From Artemisia argyi (taxonomy: Eukaryota; Streptophyta; Magnoliopsida; Asterales; Asteraceae), in the NCBI GenBank assembly GCA_030686995.1, contig CM060696.1, positions 7,298,487 to 7,362,486 of the forward strand: a stretch of 64,000 nucleotides of DNA. Reading direction: 5' to 3'. The notes below the pieces were generated by a model. The model worked only from the letters and a program-made list of their open reading frames with translations. It had not been told where the DNA came from and searched no databases. A program made the translations under genes and the position numbers. This document shows positions 1-10,279 of this stretch, piece after piece; within the stretch, counting starts at the first letter, position 1; each line of letters begins with the position of its first letter.

Positions 1-600
1 GAATTTACTACATGATAAGAGGCATTAGGATCACCCTTGTGTTAAACCCGTATTATGATTACTTGACCATTTAAGTCATATTACTTGGCTAGTTAAGTCA
101 ACTAATTTTTCCCACACCCTTTGCGTTGTACTCATTTTTAGTACACGATACCCCTAGTACACCCCTCCGAGCCTATCTTTTCGTTTCTAACTTTAAGCAT
201 TTTACTTAAAGGAAGAATTTGTTACACCCCACTTAAATGTACACCCAAATCGCCTTAGCCTTCCGTGTATGCGCTCATTTTTAGTGCATTATTGTTATTT
301 GTTAAACCCTAAGTTAACTTTCTAATTGGTTACATGGTTGCTAAGTCGAGTCATATCCTTGTACATATTATTTTGGGACGATTGGGACTCATGGGTAAGT
401 ACTTATTTTGTGGAGTAATGGGGAAGAACATCATATTATTACCCCCATATGTACGTTAATCTTAAAAGTGCTCCAAGTGTTTTGATTTTCTTAATTCGAG
501 TCATTAGATTAGTTAATTGTAAAGTATGTAAAGATTCAAGTGTAAGGGAAATGTTCATTCCCTATGATGTATTATTTTGGATGGTAGGGTAAAAGTGTAT

Positions 601-639
<39 letters not shown>

Positions 640-1211
640 GAAAAGAAAAAGAGAAAAAAACATACGGACTACCATCCCGTTTTCATTCTATGTTCATTTT
701 ATGTTTTTGTTATTTTTCATTTATTAGCTTAAGTCGAGTCTAGTCTTGGCTTAGCAACGCCATCTTGTACATGTAATTAACCAAGATTGTTAACTCGCCA
801 CCAGTAAAACTTCCTTTATCCAACAAAACCGTGTAATTCATATCCCTACACCTAACGTTACAACCCTTTAAAAGACCTCTTTGATAGTTTATCCTAGGTG
901 CTTACGCCATGTGGTGGAGGTTTGATCCTTTCCCAAGCCTATGGTAATCTATTTTGCTATGACAGGTAGTGAGAGATATCTTCCATTTCCATAATGTTAT
1001 ATTACTTTATTACACCCGAGAGATGTGAGTATCTAAACACTATTTGTGAGGTGCTTGTGTATGACCTCCGTGCTTGTCTATTGGTCTTTAGTGGAACGAT
1101 TATTTGTTGTAATTACTTTTATATTAGTGTTAAATGACCCCTAACTTGTCTTTTGAGTAGAATAAAAGCTCATTTGCTTGAGGACAAGCAAATCTCAAGT
1201 GTAAGGGTATA
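1..1211 (+). mobile_element. 3' untranslated internal end of a Ty3 (Athila/Tat-like) retrotransposon
   Basis: No coding sequence is visible. Positions 1174-1192 carry the TTGCTTGAGGACAAGCAA signature that often lies shortly before the polypurine tract of plant Athila/Tat elements, and a purine-rich stretch (1197-1207) leads into an LTR starting TGATGAG. The element therefore reads on the plus strand and most of it lies left of the window. A run of about 36 A (602-637) followed by A/G-rich sequence is embedded. Clade assignment rests only on these end signals. Confidence 0.65.
1197..1207 (+). promoter_or_regulatory. polypurine tract of the left Ty3 element
   Basis: AAGTGTAAGGG lies just before the LTR start at 1212, the expected position of the plus-strand priming site of reverse transcription. 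It is less purine-pure than usual. Confidence 0.5.
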
Positions 1212-1417
1212 TGATGAGGCGAAAAATGATCCATTTTTAGGGGGTCATTTAAGCCCGAATCCGACTTTATTTGATCAAATATTGCCCTAAATCGTTCCTT
1301 TTGTGATTTTAGGTGTTTGGAGAGTGAATTCTGGAAAAGAAGCCATTTTGGACGTTTTTGGAGCATAAAAGTGAAGAAAACGGTAAAGTACCAATTTTCC
1401 ATGCTGAAGACACAAGG

Positions 1418-1659
1418 TGACGGCGTCAAGAGTTACATCTTGACGGCGTCAGACATGAAGAATAAAATACCGTAGGTGGTGACGGCGTCAAAAGTCATCC
1501 TGACGGCGTCAAAAGTCATCCTGACGGCGTCAAAGTGGCAAGAATAAAATACCGTAGGTGGTGACGGCGTCACATAGGCCGTCATAAGTAGATCAAGGCC
1601 GTCCGAGGAAGTATTTGGCGGCGAGGTGACGGCGTCACATGGTAGTCTTGACGCCGTCA
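1418..1659 (+). repeat. array of TGACGGCGTCA palindromes in the LTR U3
   Basis: Seven copies of the near-palindrome TGACGGCGTCA start at 1418, 1441, 1480, 1501, 1522, 1562 and 1627, and one reverse-complement copy (TGACGCCGTCA) starts at 1649. Part of the array is a longer tandem unit containing AATAAAATACCGTAGGTGG, seen at 1461 and again near 1543. Each copy contains TGACG and CGTCA, the half-site of plant bZIP (TGA-class) factors. The array ends about 12 bp before the TATA box. Confidence 0.85.
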
Positions 1660-1670
1660 GCCTAGTTTTC

Positions 1671-1680
1671 CTATATATAG
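1671..1680 (+). promoter_or_regulatory. TATA box of the left LTR
   Basis: CTATATATAG sits about 460 bp into the LTR, immediately after the palindrome array. It is the most likely core promoter of this LTR. Confidence 0.6.
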
Positions 1681-2640
1681 TTTTCTAGTTTTTTTCATTA
1701 AAAGAGAGAAGTTTTGGTGAAACCCTAAAGACGAATTTGGTGGTACTTTTACAGGTTTTTCAAGGGTTCCAAACCCTTGAGACCTTGCATTGTAATTGAG
1801 ATAAGTGTTCTTCCAATTCAATCAATATGTCTATGTGTTGGTTGTTTATATCTTGTTCTTGTCTCAATTCCATTATGCTAGGCTAGATCTCTTTTGTGTT
1901 TGCTTAGATCTAATGAAACCTAGATGTTGATTATGTGTTGATTACTTGTCTATTCTTGTCTTGGATGAATGATTTTATATGTTAGGCTTAAGAAAACTGG
2001 CAGATCTCCAAATGGTAACATGCTTGAACGTCTTAAGAAACATGAACCGAGGCGTACTAGGTCTTTATTGGTTGTATTTAATGCATGAGCCACTGTTTAC
2101 AATCCCTATAGTTGTGCTGGGTCATGGTGTAGGAGGAGATAAGAGCTCATAGAGTTGGGGAGTTATGTATGCCACCCCACGAATGGTATTAAGGAATACA
2201 ATCCGTCATCCTTACAAGTATAACAAGTAATTAACGTGTAAAAGATATCTAGGGAGTAGTGAAGTCTAAGTAAACACAATTTCTCCAAATACTGCTCACA
2301 ACCTTAGTATAAATTAGTTTATTTTCATTTTTATTATTTTATTTTGATTGCATCTTAGTTTTGGGTTAGTTGAATAGCAACTAATTCCGCCCACTCTATC
2401 AAAACCCGAGATTTTATTTGCTTTCTAAAAAATATAAAAACACAAAAATAATCATCCCTCACCTTTAGAACTATTAATTAGGTTTTCTAATCCTAGCGAC
2501 ACTATTCCTAAGCTGAACGATCAATCCCCTGGTACTTGTCACTATACTATACTACAACGATCAGGTACACTGCCTGGTGGGGGTTGTAAGCTTCTCGAGA
2601 TCCCTCGAGAGGTAAAGCAAGGTGCGATTCCCACGCATCA

Positions 2641-3185
2641 GGGAAACAAAACGGTTAAGATTTTAGTTTATTATGAATCGATTGAGTTGAGTTTTTGTCA
2701 ATCACTTCGCCTCCTAAAAACATATCAAAACTCGACCTATGGATTTGAAATTCGACATGCTAATAGTTGGCAAGGTGAGGAATGAGGTAGTGCAAAAATA
2801 TATAATAGTCGTGTATAAAAATAGAGAATAAGAGAGGTATTTTGGAGCTAGTTTAGTCGACTGAATGAAATATTAAAACTAGAAATTGGGCTTTGAACAT
2901 TGGGCTGATGAATAGTGTTTTTCGAATGGGGTTGGGCTGAAATATATTAAGGGCCCGTTTGGATTGTATTAGTTATTAATTAGGATTAGTAAGTTTTTAA
3001 TATTTTGTTAAACGTGTCGAGAACTTGTTTTGTCGTTTGGTGAATTTTGCAATATCGTAATCGTGACCATTTAATATAATAAGAAAATTTAAAATTTTTC
3101 TGTAAAAATGGTGATTAAAATAATGACAGAGATTAATATATAATTAACCGTTATTAATTATAAAAATTTTTGCGAGGTTTTACAG
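2641..3185. other. non-coding stretch between LTR and F-box pseudogene
   Basis: No gene is visible. A phrase resembling MITE termini (GGGCCCGTTTGGATTG) lies near 2951, but I could not find a partner end. Confidence 0.5.
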
Positions 3186-4436
3186 AACCTCGGTGGAGTT
3201 TCAACAGGTTCCTAGCCAACTCCCAATTCATCCTCAAATTTTCAGATTGATCATCATTCAAATTGCTGAGCTTGATATAAAGTTTCTTCAACACGGGGAA
3301 CAAGCAAGTACAAACTTTATTATTGTTAAGTCATTCACTGATCTAGGAAAAGATCGAAATACCACACTATCGAGTTGGCCGGACCTCATTCTGTTGCTGC
3401 CTAAATCTAATGAATAAATTTCCAAAGGTTGATCACTTTCCAATGAAGCCTGCAAATTGAGATAGTATTGTGATGCATAACCATGGAAATTTAAGATGAT
3501 GTATTTGATTCATATGCATTCCACTTACTCTAGTTTCTAGCGTTTGCATTCTTGGAGCTCCACGAATTATTTGAATGATACCATTTTTTTGTTCCCAAAA
3601 TCGACTCCGGATAGATTTAGAGTTTTAAGGGATACAAATATGACATGGACATTCATCCATGAGCTACCTTCTGCCAACAACTTTTCAAAATTACATTTCA
3701 TAAGTATTAGACATGACTTTTTTGTAATTTTATGTGTGAAACTCAAATTAGTCTTGCCCTACACTCCTTAAAATCCAGTGTAAGGGACTCAAGTTTGGGA
3801 AGACTTCTCAGCTGAAATATATTGTAAGTTGTGATTGTGGTGACCTGGTTCCAACGACCGAATGACAAATACAACTTCTTCAGATTCCCAAGTTGTGCAA
3901 TAACCAATAGTCTTATCTCGTTTGAATCAGTACGATTGATTTTAAGAGACTCAACTATGAGACAACCAGCAATAAAGTCCCAAATTGTACCAGTCTGAAA
4001 ATTGACGGATAACAATTATGAGCTCAAAAGATTTGGGAAACCTTCAAAAGATACCAAACTAGGAAAAGTACACCAATGAAGTTCCAGATATTTCAACTCC
4101 AAACGAGTGTACATTTGGGTTGGCAAAATAACTGGTTCACCATACCAATTTCGAATAATGAGCTCCCCAATTCCTTGATTACCCAACAACAACAGGCAAT
4201 CATGAATATCTTCATAATTGAAGTCATCTTTTCCAAACAACGTTTTAGGCTCTATAGAGAAAACAAACCCTCTTATGGGACCTTTGAGCTGAAGCAGCAA
4301 TCTATTGACATGCCTCCCATCAAACTTATTTGTCAAAAAATAAAAGAAATCCTCATCAATTAGGACGTCAGTGAGCAACGTCCACTTAAACCTCCAGTTT
4401 TTCGCTAAAGTAGATGTCGTTGCTGCAACCTGGAAT
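3186..4436 (-). pseudogene. F-box/FBD/LRR-repeat protein pseudogene
   Basis: Read on the minus strand, the region encodes, in order, the end of an F-box (TSTLAKNWRFKWT near 4400), leucine-rich repeats (3740-4330) and an FBD domain (IIKFVLACSP near 3310). Plant proteins of this family are substrate adaptors of SCF ubiquitin ligases. Lesions are an in-frame TAA near 4016, a frame slip at the A-run near 3585, and a frameshift inside the FBD near 3293, after which the frame continues with VLKKLYIKL. An intron is still recognisable (3450-3528, donor GTAAGT, acceptor TTTGCAG), so this is an unprocessed gene relic rather than a retrocopy. The N-terminal half of the F-box is absent because homology stops at about 4436, where a transposase fragment begins. 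Confidence 0.8.
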
Positions 4437-5263
4437 ATGGCTGTCAATGGCCAACCTGTACCACTACCAGAGGCATGGACTGATAAGTGTTATTGGTTAG
4501 AAACTTGGAAAGAAGTTTACAGTTTCAAGATACAACCAGTTAGTGGGAGGGAGAACTGGAAGAAATCTCCATGTCTTAAAACACTAACTCATCCACATTA
4601 TCACTCTCAATTTGATAGGCCTAAGAAGAAGAGAGTCAGAGGAAAAATGGAGGGCACACCGTGTGTTAGCAATAGTAAGTTGAGTAGGAGAGGAAGAACT
4701 GTTAGATGTTCTTCTTGTGGAAACCTGGGTCATAATAAACAGTCATGTAAGGGTCAAGGTGGTGCAACAACTTCTGGGTCAAAAAATACAAGCAAAGAAA
4801 AAGGGAAAAATGTTGAAGCTTCTTGTGGTTCATCTGGTAATCCAAGACCCTGCAAGAAAGTCAGGTTTTGTTTGGATGATTACATTGAAGGTTCACCATC
4901 TTTTGTTGCAAGAGAAGGTAATAAATGCTTATTCTTATTAAGTTTTTGTATTTTTTATGTTTTAATTATTTATCATTTGTTACAAATTTAAATGATAATG
5001 TTGATAATGTAGGTGGAAGCAACACTGCCGGAAATGACAATCATCCTTCTGCAAATCAAAGTGGTCAAAGGTCAGGTGCATTTGCTGCTATAATACAAAG
5101 CCAAAGGCATCCTAATGCAACTCCAAGTTGTCAAAGTGGAATTTCTAGCGGAAGCAGAAGTCCTGGATCACCAAGATGGAACAGAAATGCAATAAGGAAT
5201 GGCATATATAGAGGTGGCGGAATTAGTAAGAGAGTTAGACCTGATACACCAAACAAGACTTGA
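4437..5263 (+). pseudogene. Mutator-like (MULE) transposase, C-terminal fragment
   Basis: The protein resembles the region downstream of the SWIM zinc finger in plant MULE transposases: a CYWLETW...Y....IQPVSGRENW block, then a basic PKKKRVRGK stretch and a CCHC zinc knuckle (CSSCGNLGHNKQSC, about 4705-4746). An intron fits at 4918-5012 (GT...AG); splicing joins the frame to a Gly/Ser/Asn-rich tail ending at the TGA at 5261-5263. The catalytic DDE core and the SWIM finger are missing. The first in-frame ATG (4437) coincides with the point where homology begins, next to the broken F-box gene, so this is a truncated copy. Confidence 0.75.
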
Positions 5264-5964
5264 GTAGGATTACATTTGAGTTAGAAACTTATGTTAGCTG
5301 TTTGAACATGTTTAAGACTTATTTTTATTTGTTTTCGTGTATGTGGATATATGTTTAAGACTTGGTACTAGGCCATTGCAATTTTCAAGTCATTGCAACT
5401 TGTTGCATTGACAATATGCAATTAAAGGCTTTTATGACTAATATTCTACATTTTTTGGTAATTTTCTGTTGGTGCAAATGACTTGCATCTGCATAATGCA
5501 ATTGAAAACATGCAAATTCTTATGACTATTTTGACAAAAAAAAACAAAGTCAACATGGTTTAAAAGTTCCATTAACTTGGGTTGTAGTATGCAAAAACCA
5601 TTGTTTTTCAGTTTAATGCAAAAGTCAACTTCCAATTTTTAACCAAAGCAAACTCAACATGCTTAATACCATTATCTTGGATTATAATACACAAACTTAA
5701 CACAATGAGATAATGGCCAACTACTTATGTTTACCCATTTAAAAGTCAACAAATAAACGTTATAGTTTAACCACGACATAAAACAATAACAATAACAATG
5801 ACAATTTCACAACTGCATCAATGCTTGATACCATTGAACTAATATTTCATAAGCAGCAAATAATTACACCGGTGATGAAATACAGCTGATTAACAAAAAA
5901 AAAATCATAACCCATCACCTACTCTCTTCCCAACTGCTACTTCACATGTAAAATAACACGGAAA
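5264..5964. other. AT-rich spacer between two convergent gene fragments
   Basis: No coding sequence is visible. It holds the 3' flank of the MULE fragment and the 3' flank of the GRF fragment, with several AAAGTCAAC-like phrases (near 5550, 5620 and 5750). Confidence 0.5.
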
Positions 5965-6207
5965 CTATAAAAAAAAACCCCAGCTTAAGATAAAGTATTT
6001 CTTCATTTTAGCAGCTTCACGTCTTGTATCATCTAGTGTAGCTTGGATAGCATTCCTTGACTTTAATAGACCGGGGATGATTGAAACTGATCTTGAACAC
6101 ATGGGCGGATCGTACCAGTCAATAAAATCACAACAACCATAGAACCTATGTCCTGGATTTCGATTGGTCCATGATGTGCGAATTACAACGATTTGTCCAC
6201 ATCAACA
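5965..6207 (-). pseudogene. GRF-type zinc-finger protein fragment
   Basis: The minus strand reads CGQIVVIRTSWTNRNPGH, then RFYGCCDFIDWYDPPMC and a helical segment ending at a stop at 5965-5967. The SWTNRNPG..RFYGC and FIDWYDPPMC motifs are diagnostic of the plant zf-GRF family, a small nucleic-acid-binding zinc finger. The first Cys-x-Cys pair is interrupted: the codon between the two cysteines is TGA (6202-6204). The spacing between the second and third ligand regions looks shortened. A poly-A run (poly-T on plus, 6216-6248) lies just upstream and no start codon is in frame, so the gene is probably dead. It faces the MULE transposase fragment 3' end to 3' end. Confidence 0.75.
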
Positions 6208-6212
6208 CTGTA

Positions 6213-6215
<3 letters not shown>

Positions 6216-6248
<33 letters not shown>
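6216..6248 (+). repeat. poly-T tract
   Basis: About 33 consecutive T, directly upstream of the GRF fragment as that gene reads. Confidence 0.9.
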
Positions 6249-6250
<2 letters not shown>

Positions 6251-7069
6251 CTTTTGGGGAAGAAATAAATAAAGTTGAGTAGAGAGAGGGAGTGATGGAA
6301 ATATTTGAGTGAAAAAAGAAAAGATTGTGGAATACGCTTTGCATGCAATCGAGATTTACAAGAGATGTATCGAGATATGTAAAAGCATGTACACGTGTGG
6401 ATGGGAAGAAAGTGAACAATCACCTACTCATATAAGGCGGTGTGAGTGGGGAAAGTACCAAAACGTGATCGGACGAAAGTGCCCTCGTGTGGGATGCACG
6501 TGAGGACCGACTTAACTGGGAAATCTAACGACCGTCAGGATTTTGGAATAGTGGCGTAATACATTCTCGATCGTGGATCAAAAACGAAAATATTAGCGTT
6601 TTTAGATGTCGTATGAAATCTGAAAAAAGTATAGGGACTAACGGTGTAATTTACTCTATATAAAATCATTTTATACAAAAGTAAACTAAAAATAAATATA
6701 AAAAAAAAAATCCTAATTCTTACGCATTTTATTTTCTTGTTGTACTGTTAAATCTTTCATTTCTTCATCATTTTCATTTGTTTATTTATTCTTGAGTCTA
6801 TTACTTCGTCTAGGTTCTAAAAATACGTATGCAAAAACGAAAATTAAAACATAAATGATAAACTTACCAGTCGGATTCATCTTTTCAACCTTAAATTTAT
6901 GTGTTTTAATCAATTAGAGATGATCGGAAATTGAAACTCTAAAAATTTCTCCGAAACTCTAAAAATTTCTCCAAATTCTGATTGGTTTAGAAAGAGAAAG
7001 TAATTAGCGAGAGTGAAATGAATGTGTGTGAGCGATGGAGGGAAGTGAAACTCTAAAAATTTCTCCAAA
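6249..7069. other. non-coding flank, possible MULE terminal region
   Basis: No coding sequence can be supported. The stretch around 6420-6650 is relatively GC-rich and includes the phrase TATAGGGACTAACGGTG (about 6631), a kind of sequence often seen in untranslated and terminal regions of plant DNA transposons. The phrase CTCTAAAAATTTCTCC recurs near 6934, 6956 and 7049, so there is a local short repeat. I found no matching terminal inverted repeat on the far side. Confidence 0.35.
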
Positions 7070-7132
7070 TTTTGTTTGTGTTTGATTGGCGGATTTAGAA
7101 ATTTAGACTAGAGGGTATGCACACTTCTAGCA
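7070..7132 (+). repeat. 63-bp direct repeat, copy 1
   Basis: Identical to 8099-8161 over 63 bp (starts TTTTGTTTGTGTTTGATTGG, ends ACACTTCTAGCA). The copies lie 1029 bp apart and bracket the small-gene promoter and first exon. Confidence 0.95.
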
Positions 7133-7760
7133 AAAATGAAATACCAAGCAAACCACAAGGACCAAAATGTAGTTAATAATTTTTTTACAAAAAGACAAAA
7201 AAGACAAGTCGCCCAAAAAATGTGGGCCCAGTCGCTCAAAAAAGTACCTAGTATAAGTGGTACATGGTAAGGACACCCTTAGGGACACTTGACACAATTG
7301 TATAACATCCGCCTAAAGTTTAGGGGCGACCTTCTCCCCTTGGGGTATTTGGAGAAAACAAGATTTTGTGGGTTATTTAGGGTGGAGGCTTTGTACTTTT
7401 GGGGTATTTATGTAATTTTCCCGAATTGAAAAGGGTATGTCAGAAAATGATTGCTACTGCAGTCGAACTCTACATTGGATTTTGGACTTTCTCTTTTCTT
7501 GAACAAAAGGGATTTTCTAAGGGGCCCCTTTCTAATATAAACAAAAAGCTTGCAGCAAAGTAAAAACAAAATATGTAAACATAAAATATGATATAATAAA
7601 GAACTACAAGATGATATAATAAAAGGGAAAATGATCACTGCTACAAGATGATATACAAGATGATATAATAAAAGAGCCTTTTCAACCAACTTGTTATTGT
7701 AACATCAACATCAATGAATGTTTTAGATCCTTGATGTCGAGTGCGAAAATAGCAGCAGGC
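7133..7760. other. non-coding stretch upstream of a possible small gene
   Basis: No gene is visible. ATGATATAATAAA-like phrases recur around 7587-7680. The sequence lies between the two 63-bp direct repeats. Confidence 0.45.
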
Positions 7761-7803
7761 CACGTGTTGGAACTTGCTAATCGATCCAAAATCTGTATAA
7801 ATA
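7761..7803 (+). promoter_or_regulatory. G-box and TATA box of a possible small gene
   Basis: CACGTG (7761-7766) is a canonical plant G-box recognised by bHLH/bZIP factors. TATAAATA (7796-7803) follows 30 bp later, and the first ATG is at 7871. The spacing is right for a short 5' leader of about 40-45 nt. Confidence 0.5.
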
Positions 7804-7870
7804 ACCATGCTTTACCATCCTTTTTTTCCACTGCACAAATATCATCATAAGCCATCAATCCATTAACAAC

Positions 7871-8065
7871 ATGAATGCGTTTATTAACAACATGAATGTG
7901 TCGGGGAATAACAGCTTCAACTTGATGGAGATTCTTAACACGGCGGGGACGGGAAACGACGATATATTGAAGATCATCGAAATCATTGCTGCCATATTAG
8001 TCCCAGTGATTGGGGCTTTTGCTGCCTATCGATTCACTTGTGGAAGGTCTGCCGGCGACAGCGAG
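7871..8065 (+). CDS. possible small membrane protein, exon 1
   Basis: I do not recognise the family. Translation from the ATG at 7871 gives 65 residues: a polar N-terminus rich in Asn, then a hydrophobic stretch of about 20 residues (IIEIIAAILVPVIGAFAAY) that could span a membrane once, then a basic/polar end (RFTCGRSAGDSE). The frame meets GAG|GTATGC, a good 5' splice site, at 8065/8066. Reading on past it enters a 63-bp repeat shared with 7070-7132 and then a stop, which supports an exon end here. A matching phase-0 exon may lie at 10280. It could equally be a gene fragment left by transposons. Confidence 0.4.
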
Positions 8066-8098
8066 GTATGCTTTTACTTCTTCTTAAAGTCCTTTGTG

Positions 8099-8161
8099 TT
8101 TTGTTTGTGTTTGATTGGCGGATTTAGAAATTTAGACTAGAGGGTATGCACACTTCTAGCA
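8099..8161 (+). repeat. 63-bp direct repeat, copy 2
   Basis: Identical to 7070-7132; see that entry. Confidence 0.95.
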
Positions 8162-8843
8162 CAGTTAATACGAGTAAATTTTTTTATAGATCCGCGGTAT
8201 TAAAGTTGATTTGGTTTATCAAGTTTGCACTTATTCGAGATTGAATTGGTTACTTGGTATCTAGGAATCTAATTAAGGGCCTGTTTGGTTGGCTACCTTA
8301 GAGTGGGTTTTGCGATTGACAAGACATATATAGTATTTGTTTGGTTCATTCTTTGGATAAAATGGAATGAAATTGGAATAAAAATTTGATGGTAGGCCAT
8401 TTTGCTTGGTTTTGCCTAACTTATCTCATAGAAGCTGGAACTTGAACAACTTTATAGGAGGGGCCAAACTGTGAACTATATTAAAAGTTAGGGGAGGGGG
8501 CCACAATCCCCCTTCGTCTCCATGAAGTTTCATCATCTATAGGTTGTAGGTGCTTGCTTATCTGTGCGACAAGTAATTTACAGCACGTACTTTAAAATCA
8601 TGTTACGGTTGTAGGAATCTAATTTATAGCACGTATTAAAAGTTATGGTTTGATCTTTTAAAAGTTATGCTATTCAAAAAGGGGTTGCGGCGCAATTTGT
8701 TGCCCGTTTACCTGTTATGCGCTTGTAATTTTCATCATCTATACATCGAAGAAATGAAGAAATCTTTTAAGGTGCTCTTACGGTTGTAGTTTTTTAGGGT
8801 GTTGAGAGTATGATGTATCTTTTATATCCGAAATGGTTGCTAT
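8162..8843. other. non-coding stretch, possibly intronic
   Basis: No coding sequence is visible. A MITE-terminus-like phrase (GGGCCTGTTTGGTTGG) lies near 8278 without a detectable partner. Confidence 0.4.
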
Positions 8844-8898
8844 CAGGGGCGGAGCCAGTAGGGTGGCTGGCGGGTGCTCAGCCACCCCCAATCGCCCC
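8844..8898 (+). mobile_element. terminus of a second hAT-type element
   Basis: Starting CAGGGGCGGAGCCAGTAGGG, about 55 bp match the reverse complement of the right end of the hAT element ending at 14437, including GGCCACCCCCAAT-like sequence. Only one end is visible; I found no matching right end or 8-bp duplication. Confidence 0.5.
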
Positions 8899-9430
8899 AC
8901 GATGTCTAGCTTAACGTTTAAATTTCAGTTCAGTTATCGTTGAATTTTCATTTTAGCCCCCTCTAATGGCTGAAATCTGTTAGCAACACCGTAGTCGAAG
9001 AACACCTTGTTCAAATTATGTCACCGGAAAATTATGTTTTGTTGCAGGTTGTAGATCTAGATGTAGAAAAATGAGTTGAATAGTCAGAGTCTATTTACTT
9101 TTTACGAACTAATTGTATTTGGTTTCTTATAGGTCTAATTTTAAAGAGCCCAACTTGTAAAAATGTTTCAGGCCCATTTATTAACTTTAGTAATTTGCAA
9201 AGTTGTTTCCACTCTTACCTGGCCATATTTTATTTTTAGAACACTATTTGGCTAACAGTTTCCTTTTTAAGATATCTTCATAATCATTTATCTAGAAAAA
9301 ATATAATAACAATTATTAATTTTGTCATATTAAACCTAAAGATCCCATTCACTAAAAATTGTGATAGCATGCACTAAACAACAATAATGTCATGTGATTA
9401 AAGTGTTAAATTGATGTATATTGTAGTTTA
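8899..9430. other. AT-rich non-coding stretch
   Basis: No gene is visible. Lies between the solitary hAT-like end at 8844 and the Helitron-like end at 9431; interior sequence of either element cannot be excluded. Confidence 0.4.
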
Positions 9431-9467
9431 CTAGAAGGGTACCCGCGCAATGCGGCGGCGGGTACCC
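9431..9467 (-). mobile_element. Helitron-like 3' terminus
   Basis: On the minus strand a GC-rich hairpin (arms GGGTACCCGC and GCGGGTACCC) is followed by TT and then CTAG, with T as the next base. A hairpin followed by CTRR at an A|T insertion site is the hallmark of Helitron 3' ends. I could not locate the 5' TC end, so the element length is unknown. Confidence 0.6.
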
Positions 9468-10279
9468 GATAATTATTTTTGTGGCGTGCAAATATTTTTT
9501 ATTTATTTTAAACCTTCCTTATTTAGTTTTGTCTCAAATACTTTAAAACGTAGTAGATATATGTTTTTTTTTAAAATAGAACATTTAAATCATTAATAGT
9601 GTAATGTGTGTTTAGAAGCTGAGATGAAACTATGTTAGTTTGTGGGCTTTATATATATGAAATATGTATTAAAAGGTAGTTATAGTATATAGACTATAGA
9701 CGTTTCTTTTTTTTAACTCACATTGCAGGTTTTTTTTTTTTTTTTTTTTAGGCTGTTATATCACATTCATTAAATTGGCTATTGCAAGTTAATGAGGTTT
9801 ATAAATATTAGTAGCTCCTACAATTAAAGATATTAAAATTCATACTGTAACTTATCTCCTATTCATATAAGATTAGTTTGAAATCATTCCAATTAAAGAA
9901 ATGTTTTTGGTCTTATTTTTTTAAGACTTCCTTTTTAGGAATGGCCTAAATGCATTATAATGTAGTTAAGATAGGTTCAAATGATCCGGATCTTGACGCA
10001 TGAGCATTGAGCTTTTACAAAACGCACAATGCGTAATTTTTGTCTTATCGTTTTATATTCTAAAAACTAGGTTGTCGCTCATATAATTTTATTCTTATTT
10101 AGGTATTTAAAAGGTAAAAGAGTAACTTCCATTTTTAATACTTTTATATTATTGATTCGATTATAAAAACTTTGACTTAGTTTGTGAAAAATCCAAAGGG
10201 TTCATACTCTATTATGAAGCCTGAAGAAAGCAGGTTGCTATCATTTGTTCACCTTCCAAGAGTTTCTTTGTATTTTCAG
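9468..10279. other. AT-rich non-coding stretch
   Basis: No gene is visible. Contains T-runs near 9710 and 9731. It may be the body of the Helitron and/or the intron of the small gene. Confidence 0.4.

Larger units (their letters stand above)
1212..2640 (+). mobile_element. LTR of the left Ty3 element
   Basis: The segment begins TGATGAGG and ends CCACGCATCA, giving TGATG...CATCA inverted termini. It follows a polypurine-like tract and contains a TATA box at 1671, a plausible transcription start region and a long U5. No second copy is in the window, so the right boundary rests on the inverted TG/CA termini alone. A target duplication cannot be tested because the left end is missing. Confidence 0.6.

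Noticed and set aside
8836..10242. GTTGCTAT before the hAT-type end at 8844 and again at 10234-10241, a possible 8-bp duplication
   Set aside because: The sequence left of the second copy does not end in the required CTCCGCCCCTG terminus, so the match is probably chance.
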